Both the position numbers and the translations under genes were made by a program. Below are positions 42,856-50,869 of a DNA stretch of 64,000 nt, one piece after another (within the stretch, counting starts at the first letter, position 1; each line of letters opens with the position of its first letter). Under the pieces are notes generated by a model. The model saw nothing but the letters and a program-made list of their open reading frames with translations. It made no database searches and was not told where the DNA came from. This DNA is from Sphingobium sp. CAP-1 (GTDB taxonomy: Bacteria; Pseudomonadota; Alphaproteobacteria; Sphingomonadales; Sphingomonadaceae). The stretch lies in NCBI RefSeq assembly GCF_009720145.1, contig NZ_CP046252.1, positions 1,860,001-1,924,000 on the forward strand, written 5' to 3'.

Positions 42856-44415
42856 ATGACGCTGCCCCTTCAGGATTCCATCCTTATCGTGGATTTCGGC
42901 AGCCAGGTGACTCAGCTCATCGCCCGCCGCGTCCGCGAAGCCGGTGTCTATTCCGAGATCGCCCCCTTCAACAGCGCCGCCGAAGCCTTTGAACGGATGA
43001 AGCCCAAGGGCATCATCCTGTCGGGCGGCCCGTCGTCGGTGATGTGGGACGACAGCCCCCGCGCGCCGCAGCATTTCTTCGACGCCGGCATCCCGATCCT
43101 CGGCATCTGCTACGGCCAGCAGACGATGATGCAGCAGCTGGGCGGCAATGTCGAAGGCGGCGAGAGCGGCGAATTCGGCCGCGCCTTCATCGAGGTGAAG
43201 CAGGGCTGCGCCCTGTTCGACGGCCTGTGGACGCAGGGCGAGAAGCATCAGGTGTGGATGAGCCATGGCGACAAGGTGACGAGCCTTGCCCCCGGCTTCG
43301 AGGTCGTCGCGACCAGCGAAGGCGCGCCCTACGCCGTCACCGCCAACGAAGCCAAGCGCTTCTACGCCACCCAATTCCATCCCGAAGTCGTCCACACCCC
43401 GGACGGCGCGAAGCTGCTCGCCAACTTCGTCCGCCATGTCTGCGGCCTTGCCGGCGACTGGACCATGGCCGAGTTCCGCGCGACCAAGATCGCCGAAATC
43501 CGCGCGCAGGTCGGCGAAGGCCGGGTGATCTGCGGCCTATCGGGCGGCGTCGACAGCGCCGTGGCGGCGGTCCTCATCCACGAAGCGATCGGCGATCAAC
43601 TGACCTGCGTGTTCGTCGATCATGGCCTGATGCGCTTGGGCGAAGCCGAACAGGTGGTCAGCCTGTTCCGCGAACATTATGGCATCAAGCTGGTGCATGT
43701 GAACGCCGAGGAGCGCTTCCTGGGCGGCCTCGCCGGCCTCACCGACCCAGAAAAGAAGCGCAAGTTCATCGGCGGCGAATTTATCGCCGTGTTCGAGGAG
43801 GAAGCCGCGAAGATCGGCGGCGCCGACTATCTGGCGCAGGGCACCCTCTATCCCGACGTGATCGAATCGGTCAGCTTCACCGGCGGTCCATCGGTCACGA
43901 TCAAGTCGCACCATAATGTCGGCGGTCTGCCCGAACGCATGAACATGAAGCTGGTCGAACCGCTGCGCGAACTGTTCAAGGACGAAGTGCGCGTGCTGGG
44001 CAAGGAACTGGGGCTGCCCGACATTTTCGTCGGCCGCCACCCCTTCCCCGGACCCGGCCTCGCCATCCGCATCCCCGGCGAAGTGACCAAGGAACGTTGC
44101 GACATATTGCGCAAGGCGGACTTCATCTATCTGGAAGAAATCCGCAACGCCGGCCTCTACGACGCGATCTGGCAGGCGTTTGCCGTGCTGCTGCCGGTCC
44201 GCACCGTGGGCGTGATGGGCGACCACCGCACCTATGACAGCGTCTGCGCCGTCCGCGCCGTCACCTCCACCGACGGCATGACCGCCGACATCTACCCCTT
44301 CGACGCAGCTTTCCTGAGCCGCGTGGCGACCCGCATCATCAACGAGGTCAAGGGCATAAACCGGGTGGTTTACGACTATACCAGCAAGCCGCCCGGCACG
44401 ATCGAATGGGAATGA
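42856..44415 (+). CDS. guaA: GMP synthase (glutamine-hydrolysing)
   Basis: Converts XMP to GMP in purine synthesis. The 519 residues contain an N-terminal class I amidotransferase domain with nucleophile Cys85 (GICYGQQTMMQQLGG) and His in FHPEVVHT. The ATP-pyrophosphatase P-loop is GLSGGVDSAVAAVL, and the C-terminal dimerisation domain ends VYDYTSKPPGTIEWE. Complete and of normal length. A clear terminator follows at 44508. Confidence 0.98.
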   Translation: MTLPLQDSILIVDFGSQVTQLIARRVREAGVYSEIAPFNSAAEAFERMKPKGIILSGGPSSVMWDDSPRAPQHFFDAGIPILGICYGQQTMMQQLGGNVEGGESGEFGRAFIEVKQGCALFDGLWTQGEKHQVWMSHGDKVTSLAPGFEVVATSEGAPYAVTANEAKRFYATQFHPEVVHTPDGAKLLANFVRHVCGLAGDWTMAEFRATKIAEIRAQVGEGRVICGLSGGVDSAVAAVLIHEAIGDQLTCVFVDHGLMRLGEAEQVVSLFREHYGIKLVHVNAEERFLGGLAGLTDPEKKRKFIGGEFIAVFEEEAAKIGGADYLAQGTLYPDVIESVSFTGGPSVTIKSHHNVGGLPERMNMKLVEPLRELFKDEVRVLGKELGLPDIFVGRHPFPGPGLAIRIPGEVTKERCDILRKADFIYLEEIRNAGLYDAIWQAFAVLLPVRTVGVMGDHRTYDSVCAVRAVTSTDGMTADIYPFDAAFLSRVATRIINEVKGINRVVYDYTSKPPGTIEWE

Positions 44416-44507
44416 TGCGGAAATAGCGGACATCCGGGGAATATCCACCCACCCCCGTCATTCGGCACCGCGAGGTGCCACAGCCGCCAGCGATCGCGCA
44501 AAGCAAG

Positions 44508-44532
44508 GCCCGCAGAGATGCGGGCTTTTTTT
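44508..44532 (+). terminator. Terminator after guaA
   Basis: GCCCGC, a six-base loop and GCGGGC are followed by seven T residues: a textbook intrinsic terminator. The 90 bases between guaA and this stem include GGCACC/GGTGCC and could be a 3' UTR or small RNA; nothing more is visible. Confidence 0.9.
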
Positions 44533-44659
44533 CAACCGCCCTGGAATCGCCGGAGGCGTTGGCCACGGTGTGGAAGGACTGCGACATGCAAGCCCTTGAC
44601 CCCACTCCACCAACCCGCAAAAGCAGCGCCAACTTCATCCAGCAAGGAGCGCGCGCGCC

Positions 44660-45511
44660 ATGTCCCTCGCCTATCTGAACGGCGCTTTCCTGCCGCTAGA
44701 AGATGTCCGCATCTCCCCACTCGATCGTGGTTTCCTGTTCGCCGACGGTATTTATGAAGTCGCCGCCGTGATCGACGGCAAGCTGGTCGACAGTGCCAGC
44801 CATCTCGCCCGACTGGAGCGGTCCACCGCCGCCATCGGCATAGTCCTGCCGCTGCCGCTGGCACAGATTGAGGCAGCCCAGAAGGAACTGGTCGCCCGCA
44901 ACGCGCTGATCGAAGGGCTGGTCTATCTCCAGATCACCCGCGGCGCCGACATCAGCCGCGACTTCATCGCCCCGACGAACCTGCAACCTACTCTGTTCCT
45001 GTTCGTGCAGGACAAGCCCTTCCTTGATGCCCCTGCCGTGCGCACCGGCATTGCCGTGGCGACCATGCCCGACCTGCGCTGGAAACGGCGCGATATCAAA
45101 AGCGTCGGCCTGCTTGCCCAGGCCATGGCCAAACAGACCGCGAAAGACGCCGGCGCGCAGGAAGCATGGATGGTCGAGGACGGCTTCGTCACCGAAGGCG
45201 CCTCTTCCACCGCCTTCATCGTCACCGACGAGGGCATCGTTACTCGTCCCTATAGTCAGGCAGTGCTGGCCGGATGCACCGGATCGGCGCTGGCGGCGCT
45301 GGCGGAGGAAAGCGGGCTGGCCGTCGTCCGCCGCCCCTTCACCGTCGCCGAAGCGCTCGCCGCGAAGGAAGCCTTCATCACCAGCGCGTCGACCCTGTGC
45401 CAGTCGGTGGTCAGGATCGACGGGCAGCCGATCGGCGACGGGGCACCCGGCCCGGTCGCCATGCGACTGCGCGCGCTCTATATCGATTTTGCCCGCGCGA
45501 CGGGGGTATGA
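44660..45511 (+). CDS. D-amino-acid transaminase (class IV aminotransferase)
   Basis: A PLP enzyme of 283 residues interconverting D-amino acids and 2-oxo acids, for example supplying D-glutamate or D-alanine for the cell wall. LAYLNGAFLPLEDVRISPLD and RGFLFADGIYEV form the class IV N-terminus; the cofactor lysine is Lys147 in RRDIKSVGLLAQ, with the cofactor Glu in VEDGFVTEGASSTAF. ITRGADISRDF is typical of the D-amino-acid branch. A branched-chain aminotransferase or aminodeoxychorismate lyase is less likely. Confidence 0.88.
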   Translation: MSLAYLNGAFLPLEDVRISPLDRGFLFADGIYEVAAVIDGKLVDSASHLARLERSTAAIGIVLPLPLAQIEAAQKELVARNALIEGLVYLQITRGADISRDFIAPTNLQPTLFLFVQDKPFLDAPAVRTGIAVATMPDLRWKRRDIKSVGLLAQAMAKQTAKDAGAQEAWMVEDGFVTEGASSTAFIVTDEGIVTRPYSQAVLAGCTGSALAALAEESGLAVVRRPFTVAEALAAKEAFITSASTLCQSVVRIDGQPIGDGAPGPVAMRLRALYIDFARATGV

Positions 45512-45744
45512 GCATCTGACTCCATAATGGAGGAAACTTCATCCTTTCCTTGGTCGGCAGGATATTTCCTCCGATACGGCCGGGGAACGGCGTCGGACTG
45601 GATGAAAGTCGGACGGAAACAGGCACGGAAGGCCCTCTTTTTCCTTCATTGTCGCCAACTTGCCTCCATAACGGCCGATAATGGGGCTGAATCGATCCGT
45701 TCTTGCTTTATTCTCCAGAACGAAGCTAGAACGGGAGTCGGACC

Positions 45745-46749
45745 ATGATGGAAGATTTTGCCTACCCCATGCCGGTTGGCGCGGCTGCGGAACCGCTTGC
45801 GCCGCGGGACGAGCGCGGCGGTCTGCTGGTGGTGGCCGACGGGATTGATGCGGCCGAACTGGCGCCGGTGGCTGCGGCGGCCGGGCTGCGACTGCTCGAC
45901 GTGACCGGGTTGGAGGAGGCATCCGCCCGTCTGGACCGGCAGGTCCATTCCGACACCCTTCTGATCTTCTGCCCGGCCGCGACGCCTTTGCTCGAACGCC
46001 TGCTGGTCCAGGTCGAAACCCAGGCGATCCAGACCGGCATGGCGGTTATCCTGGTCGCGGGCTGGGACACGATCGAACTGGCCTTCGCCTGCGCCCGCAG
46101 CCCCTATACCCAATTATTGTGCGAACCCGACCGCACCGAACTGGCCGCCGCCCTGGTGACGGCAGGCGAGCGCCGGGCGCAGCCGGGCAGCGTCCATGAA
46201 GCAGGCCGCGAAAACGTCCGGCTGGAACAATTGAGCGAGGAAGTCGGCCGCCTCGCCCGCACGCTCGATGCCCTGACCCAACGCGCCCATGCGAGCCCCA
46301 GCTTCGACCTTGGCCCGCGTATTTCCGACCGGCCGAGCGATTATATCGGTATGCCTGCACTCGCCCCAATCGGCACGCCGCACCAGATCGTGGAAAAGGC
46401 CGCACCGTCAATTACCCCGCAACAAGTGCGCGACCTGTTGCGCGCGCGCCGCATCCGGGCCGATTTTCTGCCCGGTGACCTGTTCGCCGATCCTGCCTGG
46501 GACATGCTGCTCGACTTGCTCGCCGCGAAGCTGGAGCAGGAGCGCGTTTCCGTCTCCAGCCTCTGCATCGCCGCCGCTGTGCCCCCCACCACGGCGCTCC
46601 GCTGGATTCGGACGCTGACCGACAAGGGACTGGTCAAGCGCCATGCCGATCCGCATGATGGCCGCCGCGTGTTCATCGCTCTGGCGCAGGACACGGCGGA
46701 CGCCCTGCTGCGCTGGTTCGGCGCCAGCCGCCGTTTTTTGGCCAGTTGA
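45745..46749 (+). CDS. Winged-helix (MarR-like) DNA-binding protein with receiver-like N-terminal domain
   Basis: 334 residues. The N-terminal 130 residues have alternating beta strands and helices (GGLLVVADGIDAAELAPVAA, TLLIFCPAATPLLERLLVQV) like a receiver domain, but lack a clear phospho-acceptor pattern. A linker with a short coiled coil follows. The C-terminal winged helix spans about 265-325 (VSVSSLCIAAAVPPTTALRW, IRTLTDKGLVKRHADPHDGR), the MarR-type wing. It is seen widely in sphingomonads without an assigned role. It stands alone, between the transaminase and tRNA-Val. Confidence 0.75.
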   Translation: MMEDFAYPMPVGAAAEPLAPRDERGGLLVVADGIDAAELAPVAAAAGLRLLDVTGLEEASARLDRQVHSDTLLIFCPAATPLLERLLVQVETQAIQTGMAVILVAGWDTIELAFACARSPYTQLLCEPDRTELAAALVTAGERRAQPGSVHEAGRENVRLEQLSEEVGRLARTLDALTQRAHASPSFDLGPRISDRPSDYIGMPALAPIGTPHQIVEKAAPSITPQQVRDLLRARRIRADFLPGDLFADPAWDMLLDLLAAKLEQERVSVSSLCIAAAVPPTTALRWIRTLTDKGLVKRHADPHDGRRVFIALAQDTADALLRWFGASRRFLAS

Positions 46750-46806
46750 CGCTCGGCGCTTGACCGCCGCGCTTTTTCCTCCCAATAGGCGGCCTCCTCC
46801 CGGAGA

Positions 46807-46882
46807 GGGCGATTAGCTCAGTTGGTAGAGCGTCTCGTTTACACCGAGAATGTCGGCGGTTCGAGCCCGTCATCGCCCACCA
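46807..46882 (+). tRNA. tRNA-Val (anticodon TAC)
   Basis: A 76-base cloverleaf with encoded CCA: acceptor GGGCGAT / ATCGCCC, D-arm TTAGCTCAGTTGGTAGAGC, anticodon loop TTTACAC within TCTCG/CGAGA, and T-arm GGTTCGAGCCC. The anticodon TAC reads GUA and GUG valine codons. Confidence 0.96.
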
Positions 46883-47000
46883 TAAAAGCCGCGGCAAGGA
46901 AGATGCCAGGCGCTAGGGTGCACCGCTTCGGACTTCGCCCTCTCAAAAGCCAATCCGCGTCGTCCTGCTGCCGCTCAAATATCAGCCGCATAGACCTTGA

Positions 47001-47220
47001 TTGCCAGAATGCAGGGATTGGCCCCTGCAACGGCTATTGTCGGGTCAACCGAATGACTGCGCCGGCCTGCTGGCGACGCTGCTCGATCCATGGGCGCTCG
47101 ACCAAATCGATCCGTTCGATCGCTTCCAACTGACCGAGGACCGTCCGTATTTGTGAGGCGGGATAGGCTGCGGAAATATCTGGCCCGCTTCAACCTCGAC
47201 CGGGCAAGCGTAACCCAGAC
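47001..47220 (+). pseudogene. rtcR: Relic of rtcR (sigma-54 activator of RNA repair genes)
   Basis: One frame (47001-47156) reads DWPLQRLLSG, then LLATLLDPWALDQIDPFDRF, QL and a stop. Just downstream in another frame (47162-47220) it reads DRLRKYLARFNLDRASV. RtcR proteins end with a domain containing (D/I)xFDRxQL and, about 30 residues later, NDADRLRKYLARF; both marks are here in the correct order but truncated, frameshifted and with the intervening part lost. The rest of rtcR, rtcB and rtcA are not in the window. The stretch 46883-47000 holds nothing recognisable. Confidence 0.62.
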
Positions 47221-47240
47221 CCAGCGCGCGTCACCGCCGC

Positions 47241-47801
47241 TCAGTTCTTGCGTTGCGGCACGGTGAAAGTGCCGGACACCCGGCCGGCGGAGCTGGTCGT
47301 CGCGCCGGAGACGCCGCCACCCGACGAACGGCCGTCCACAGTGGAACGTCCGCTGTTCAGATCCATCACCAGCCGCCCGCCGGTCAGCCGATTGCTGCCC
47401 TGGGTCAGGGCAACGTCGCCCAGCATGGTGATGAGCTTGGCATTGAGATCGTAAATGGCGACGTTGCCGCGCGCGGTCTGATCTGCCTTGCGCACCACGA
47501 CATTGCCCGATGCGTCGATCCGGTCGATCTGGATGCCATCGGTGCCGGTGCCGCCGCCAGGCTGATTCTTGTAGGCCACGGTCATGCGCGCGGCGTTCAG
47601 CGTCATGCCGGCCTGCGTCACTTCGACATTGCCCGACACGACGACGCGGTCGGCCCGGTCCTGCACCTCGATCCGATCGGCGTTGAAATTGACCGGGGCG
47701 TTGCTGTCATGATTCTTGAACACCTGAGCGTCCGCCACGGCGAACATCGCTCCGGCAACGCCCAGGGCGCCGATCGACGACAGGATCAGGATGCGTTTCA
47801 T
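47241..47801 (-). CDS. lptA: LPS transport periplasmic protein LptA (OstA-like)
   Basis: 186 residues with a signal peptide (AVADA, about 25). The OstA beta-jellyroll is recognisable in NFNADRIEVQDRADRVVVSG, NVEVTQAGMTLNAARMTVAY and TQGSNRLTGGRLVMDLNSGR. LptA forms the periplasmic bridge carrying lipopolysaccharide from LptC to LptDE. It overlaps the lptC stop by one base (TGATG). The usual next gene, lptB, is displaced to 29.6 kb. Confidence 0.9.
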   Translation of the reverse strand: MKRILILSSIGALGVAGAMFAVADAQVFKNHDSNAPVNFNADRIEVQDRADRVVVSGNVEVTQAGMTLNAARMTVAYKNQPGGGTGTDGIQIDRIDASGNVVVRKADQTARGNVAIYDLNAKLITMLGDVALTQGSNRLTGGRLVMDLNSGRSTVDGRSSGGGVSGATTSSAGRVSGTFTVPQRKN

Positions 47802-48448
47802 CAGTTCCGCCCTTTGAGGCCATTTTGCTCGATACGCAAGCTCGCCCGACCATTCAATGTCACGGTGCGCGCTGCCATGTCCGCTTCCAGATGATCGCCG
47901 CTAAATGTGCCGATCGGAATGCGCCCGTCGACCCGGCCCGCGCTTTTCATCCGCCGGGTCTTGAGGTCAACGCCGACATCGCGCGTGGTCAGCCGATATC
48001 CGCCCGCCGCCTGAAACTGGACCGGGCCGTCGATGCCAACCCGCTCCGTCTCCATGTCGTAGCGACCCTTGTTGGCGGTCAGCACCGCCGGACCGTCCGA
48101 CAGCAGGATGCGCGCGGACATGTTGTTGAGGTCCACGATCGGCTCACGCGAGCTTTTCTGCACTGCCGATCCGGCGCGCAGCGAAAAGGGCTGCCCCTTG
48201 CTGTCCTCGCCGCGATACAGCGCCTCGGTCACGCGCATCCGCTCCTTCGCCACCTCGACCTTGTTCTTGTCGAGGACGAAGCTGACCTTGTCGCCGCCGG
48301 TGAAGGGCGCGGTGGCCAGCAACGCGGCCAGCACGCCGACCGCGACCGGCAGCCAGTTTTTGAGCAGCCCGACCAGCCGGTCATGGCTGCCGCCCGGACG
48401 CGCCCAGTGGCGGCGCACGTCGCGTTGCTGATCGGCCTGGACGGACAC
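47801..48448 (-). CDS. lptC: LPS export protein LptC
   Basis: 215 residues: a cytoplasmic N-terminus, one membrane helix (about 30-50, NWLPVAVGVLAALLATAPF) and a periplasmic LptC beta-jellyroll (RMRVTEALYRGEDSKGQPF, NMSARILLSDGPAVLTANKG). It receives lipopolysaccharide from LptBFG and hands it to LptA. It sits between rnd and lptA and is co-transcribed with both. Confidence 0.9.
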   Translation of the reverse strand: MSVQADQQRDVRRHWARPGGSHDRLVGLLKNWLPVAVGVLAALLATAPFTGGDKVSFVLDKNKVEVAKERMRVTEALYRGEDSKGQPFSLRAGSAVQKSSREPIVDLNNMSARILLSDGPAVLTANKGRYDMETERVGIDGPVQFQAAGGYRLTTRDVGVDLKTRRMKSAGRVDGRIPIGTFSGDHLEADMAARTVTLNGRASLRIEQNGLKGRN

Positions 48449-48464
48449 GAAGCGGCGCCTCCCG

Positions 48465-49082
48465 TTACATATGCGCGAAAATGTCGATTTCCGGCCAGCC
48501 CGCCAGGTCCAGCTCGGCCCGGTGCGGCAGGAAATCGAAACAGGCCTGGGCGAGTTCCATCCGGCCTTCGCGGATCAGACGCTTGTCCAGTTCGGCTTTC
48601 AGCGCATGAAGATAGCGCACGTCCGACGCGGCATAATCCTTCTGCGCGTCCGACAGGACAGGGCCGCCCCAGTCGCTCGACTGCTGTTGCTTGCTGATGT
48701 CCTGCCCCAACAGTTCGCGGACCAGTTCCTTCAGGCCATGGCGGTCGGTATAGGTGCGGATCAGGCGCGAAGCGATCTTCGTGCAGTAAACCGGCGCGGC
48801 GACGACGCCCAGATAATATTTGATCGCTGCCAGATCGAACCGGCCGAAATGATAGAGTTTCAGCCGCTCCGGGTCGGCCAGCACGGCGCGCAGATTGGGC
48901 GCGGCATAATCGCTGCCGGGGTTGAAGCGCACCAGATGCTCGTCGCCCCTGCCGTCACTGATCTGGACGACGCACAGGCGATCGCGCGGGGTGATGAGGC
49001 CCATTGTTTCGGTGTCGATGGCGATCGGGCCGGGGGCGAGGACGCCGGCGGGCAGATCTTCTTCATGGAAATGCACGGTCAT
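48465..49082 (-). CDS. rnd: Ribonuclease D-like 3'-5' exonuclease
   Basis: 205 residues, the short alphaproteobacterial form with only the DEDDy exonuclease domain and no HRDC domains. Catalytic motifs are visible: IAIDTETMGL (Asp, Glu), YHFGRFDLAAIKYYLG (Asp) and KDYAASDVRYLHAL (Tyr, Asp). It trims 3' ends of stable RNAs. The ATG at 49082 has GAGGGG upstream; 12 extra open codons precede it. It lies 16 bases before lptC. Confidence 0.9.
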   Translation of the reverse strand: MTVHFHEEDLPAGVLAPGPIAIDTETMGLITPRDRLCVVQISDGRGDEHLVRFNPGSDYAAPNLRAVLADPERLKLYHFGRFDLAAIKYYLGVVAAPVYCTKIASRLIRTYTDRHGLKELVRELLGQDISKQQQSSDWGGPVLSDAQKDYAASDVRYLHALKAELDKRLIREGRMELAQACFDFLPHRAELDLAGWPEIDIFAHM

Positions 49083-49361
49083 AGCATCCCCTCTATGGCG
49101 AAACCGCACGCATCGCAATCAAGGCTTTACCCGACGGCGCGAGCGAGACGAGCCGTGTTAAATTCACGACAAAACGGTGCCGCAGCGGCATTTTCTTCTC
49201 AAAAGAACGGATCATGACCGCAACGGTGAAAATCATTCGCGCACTGGTGAAAAGTTGATATAGTGATTCCCAAACCCGCCTTTGCGGTGGATTCTGCATG
49301 TCATTCGCCCGACATGTTTGTCCGATTGTCTTTGGGGCGAAGCGAAAGTGACTAACAGGGC
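49083..49361. other. Divergent intergenic region, probable cold-shock leader
   Basis: A 279-base gap between rnd (minus) and the cold-shock gene (plus). AT-richer than its surroundings near 49195-49265. It may supply a long 5' untranslated leader for the cold-shock mRNA, as known for csp genes. No specific stem or promoter stood out. Confidence 0.3.
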
Positions 49362-50177
49362 ATGAGTTTTGACAGAGGTCGCCGCGGCGGGCGCGGCAAG
49401 GACAAGCGCGACGGTTTCGGCGACGACAATTTCTACGGTGGCGGCGATCGCGGCGGCTTCGGCGGCGGATTTGGCGGCGGTGATCGCTTCGGCGGCGGCG
49501 GCTTCGGCGGCGATCGTGGTGGCTTCGGTGGCGGTGATCGCGGCGGCTTCGGCGGCGGTGGTCGCGGCTTCGGTGGCGGCGGCGGTGGTGGTTTCGGCGG
49601 TGGCGGTGGTCGCGGTATGCCTGCCCAGGTCGTCGGCGAAGGCAAGGGCGTCGTAAAGTTCTTCAACGGACAGAAGGGCTTCGGCTTCATCGTGCGTGAT
49701 GATGGCGGCGAAGACGTGTTCGTTCACATCAGCGCGGTCGAACAGGCCGGCCTCACCGGCCTGGCCGAAGGCCAGCAGCTCGGCTTCACCCTGGTCGATC
49801 GCGGCGGCAAGGTGTCGGCGACCGATCTGGTGATCGACGGCGAACCGCTCCCCGTCACGGATCGCGCGCCGCGCGAACCGCGTGAACCGCGCGCTGGTGG
49901 CTTCGGCGCCGATCGTGGCGGCTTCGGTGCCGATCGCGGCCCGCAGCGCCAACTGACCGGTGAACGCGCCAGCGGCACGGTGAAGTTCTTCAACGCAATG
50001 AAGGGCTTCGGCTTCATCCAGCGCGATGACGGCCAGCCGGATGCTTTCGTCCACATCAGCGCCGTCGAACGCGCCGGCATGGGCGCCCTGAACGAAGGCG
50101 ATCGCCTCGACTTCGAACTGGAAGTCGATCGTCGCGGCAAATATGCTGCGGTGAACCTCCAGTCGAAGGCCGACTGA
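49362..50177 (+). CDS. Double cold-shock-domain protein with RGG/FGG-rich N-terminus
   Basis: 271 residues. Residues 1-85 are almost only Gly, Arg, Phe and Asp in FGGGDRGG-type repeats. Two complete cold-shock domains follow, with RNP1-like motifs: GVVKFFNGQKGFGFI (about 95-109) and GTVKFFNAMKGFGFI (about 206-220), joined by a linker with FGADRGG repeats. It binds single-stranded RNA or DNA. Twin cold-shock domains are usual for alphaproteobacterial Csp proteins; the long RGG-like tail is not. The codons GGCGGCGGT repeat, so length may vary by slippage. Confidence 0.9.
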   Translation: MSFDRGRRGGRGKDKRDGFGDDNFYGGGDRGGFGGGFGGGDRFGGGGFGGDRGGFGGGDRGGFGGGGRGFGGGGGGGFGGGGGRGMPAQVVGEGKGVVKFFNGQKGFGFIVRDDGGEDVFVHISAVEQAGLTGLAEGQQLGFTLVDRGGKVSATDLVIDGEPLPVTDRAPREPREPRAGGFGADRGGFGADRGPQRQLTGERASGTVKFFNAMKGFGFIQRDDGQPDAFVHISAVERAGMGALNEGDRLDFELEVDRRGKYAAVNLQSKAD

Positions 50178-50215
50178 CCATAAAATATCATCCCTGTTAC
50201 AAGGGGAGAGGATGC

Positions 50216-50247
50216 AAGGGGCCGCTCGCAAGAGCGGCCCCTTTTTT
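50216..50247 (+). terminator. Terminator of the cold-shock gene
   Basis: AAGGGGCCGCTC / GAGCGGCCCCTT with a GCAA tetraloop, followed by a TTTT tract: a perfect 12-bp stem. Confidence 0.93.
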
Positions 50248-50277
50248 CTTTGGCGGATGGCGTCTGGGATGGGTGGA

Positions 50278-50424
50278 TTTCAGTCAGTCCGCTTTTCTTC
50301 TCCCCTCCCCTTCAGGGGAGGGGCCGGGGGTGGGGGCCATCACATGGGCGCTGCTTTATGGGGCACGCCCCCACCCCAACCCCTCCCCTAAAGGGGAGGG
50401 GCTTTAGGTCCGATTATGGTCGTC
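50278..50424 (+). repeat. Copy 2 (long form) of the dispersed GC-hairpin repeat
   Basis: It begins TTTCAGTCAG and ends CCGATTATGGTCGT, as at 24281-24349. Here two CCCCTCCCC / GGGGAGGGG hairpins flank a G/C-tract spacer (GGGGGTGGGGGCC, GGGGCACGCCCCC). It overlaps the end of the next gene by two bases. Confidence 0.75.
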
Positions 50425-50686
50425 AGCGCACCCTCCGCTTTCGCTGCGCCACTTTCTTCGGCCACAGGAGGACAAAGAACATTGCTACCATCGTTGCTGT
50501 GCCGGTAACGATCAGCGGCACGGAATAGTCTGAGCGCACAAAAAGAGCGGCGAACATTGTAGACCCGGCTGCGATGGACAACAGCGCCGAAGGCCCATGT
50601 CGATAGGTCTTGAGAAAGGGCGATGCCCAAACTGCCTGCGCCCAAAGCAGCAAAGGCATAAACAGCGCAATCCACCCTTCCGTCAC
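50423..50686 (-). CDS. Small hypothetical membrane protein
   Basis: 87 residues from GTG 50686, with AAAGGG seven bases upstream. Three hydrophobic segments are visible (about 5-22, 32-50 and 55-75), with a Lys/Arg-rich C-terminus (WPKKVAQRKRRVR) that would face the cytoplasm. No family recognised. It is a lone gene between two terminators or repeats. The following gap to 50869 contains nothing recognisable. Confidence 0.55.
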   Translation of the reverse strand: MTEGWIALFMPLLLWAQAVWASPFLKTYRHGPSALLSIAAGSTMFAALFVRSDYSVPLIVTGTATMVAMFFVLLWPKKVAQRKRRVR

Positions 50687-50869
50687 GCTAAAGCCCTTTC
50701 AACATCCCTGATACCACATTTATGTCTGCTTCTGGGACGGGCAGCAAGCGAACCAAGCGGCAGGTCGAAACGGTCATCTGCCTGTCGCGTTGACAGCGCT
50801 TTCCTGGCGCAAAGCGCGCACTCGGATCGACAATGATGTGAACTTCGGCGCTCGCGTCCTGCCCCGGCG

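Noticed and set aside
45527..45748. A 73-codon frame between the D-amino-acid transaminase and the winged-helix gene
   Set aside because: No family, no convincing ribosome-binding site and unlike local codon use; the 233-base gap more likely holds the promoter of the winged-helix gene.
46839..47030. A minus-strand 63-codon frame ending GDDGLEPPTFSV across tRNA-Val
   Set aside because: This is a well-known artefact of translating the complement of a tRNA; the tRNA is certain.
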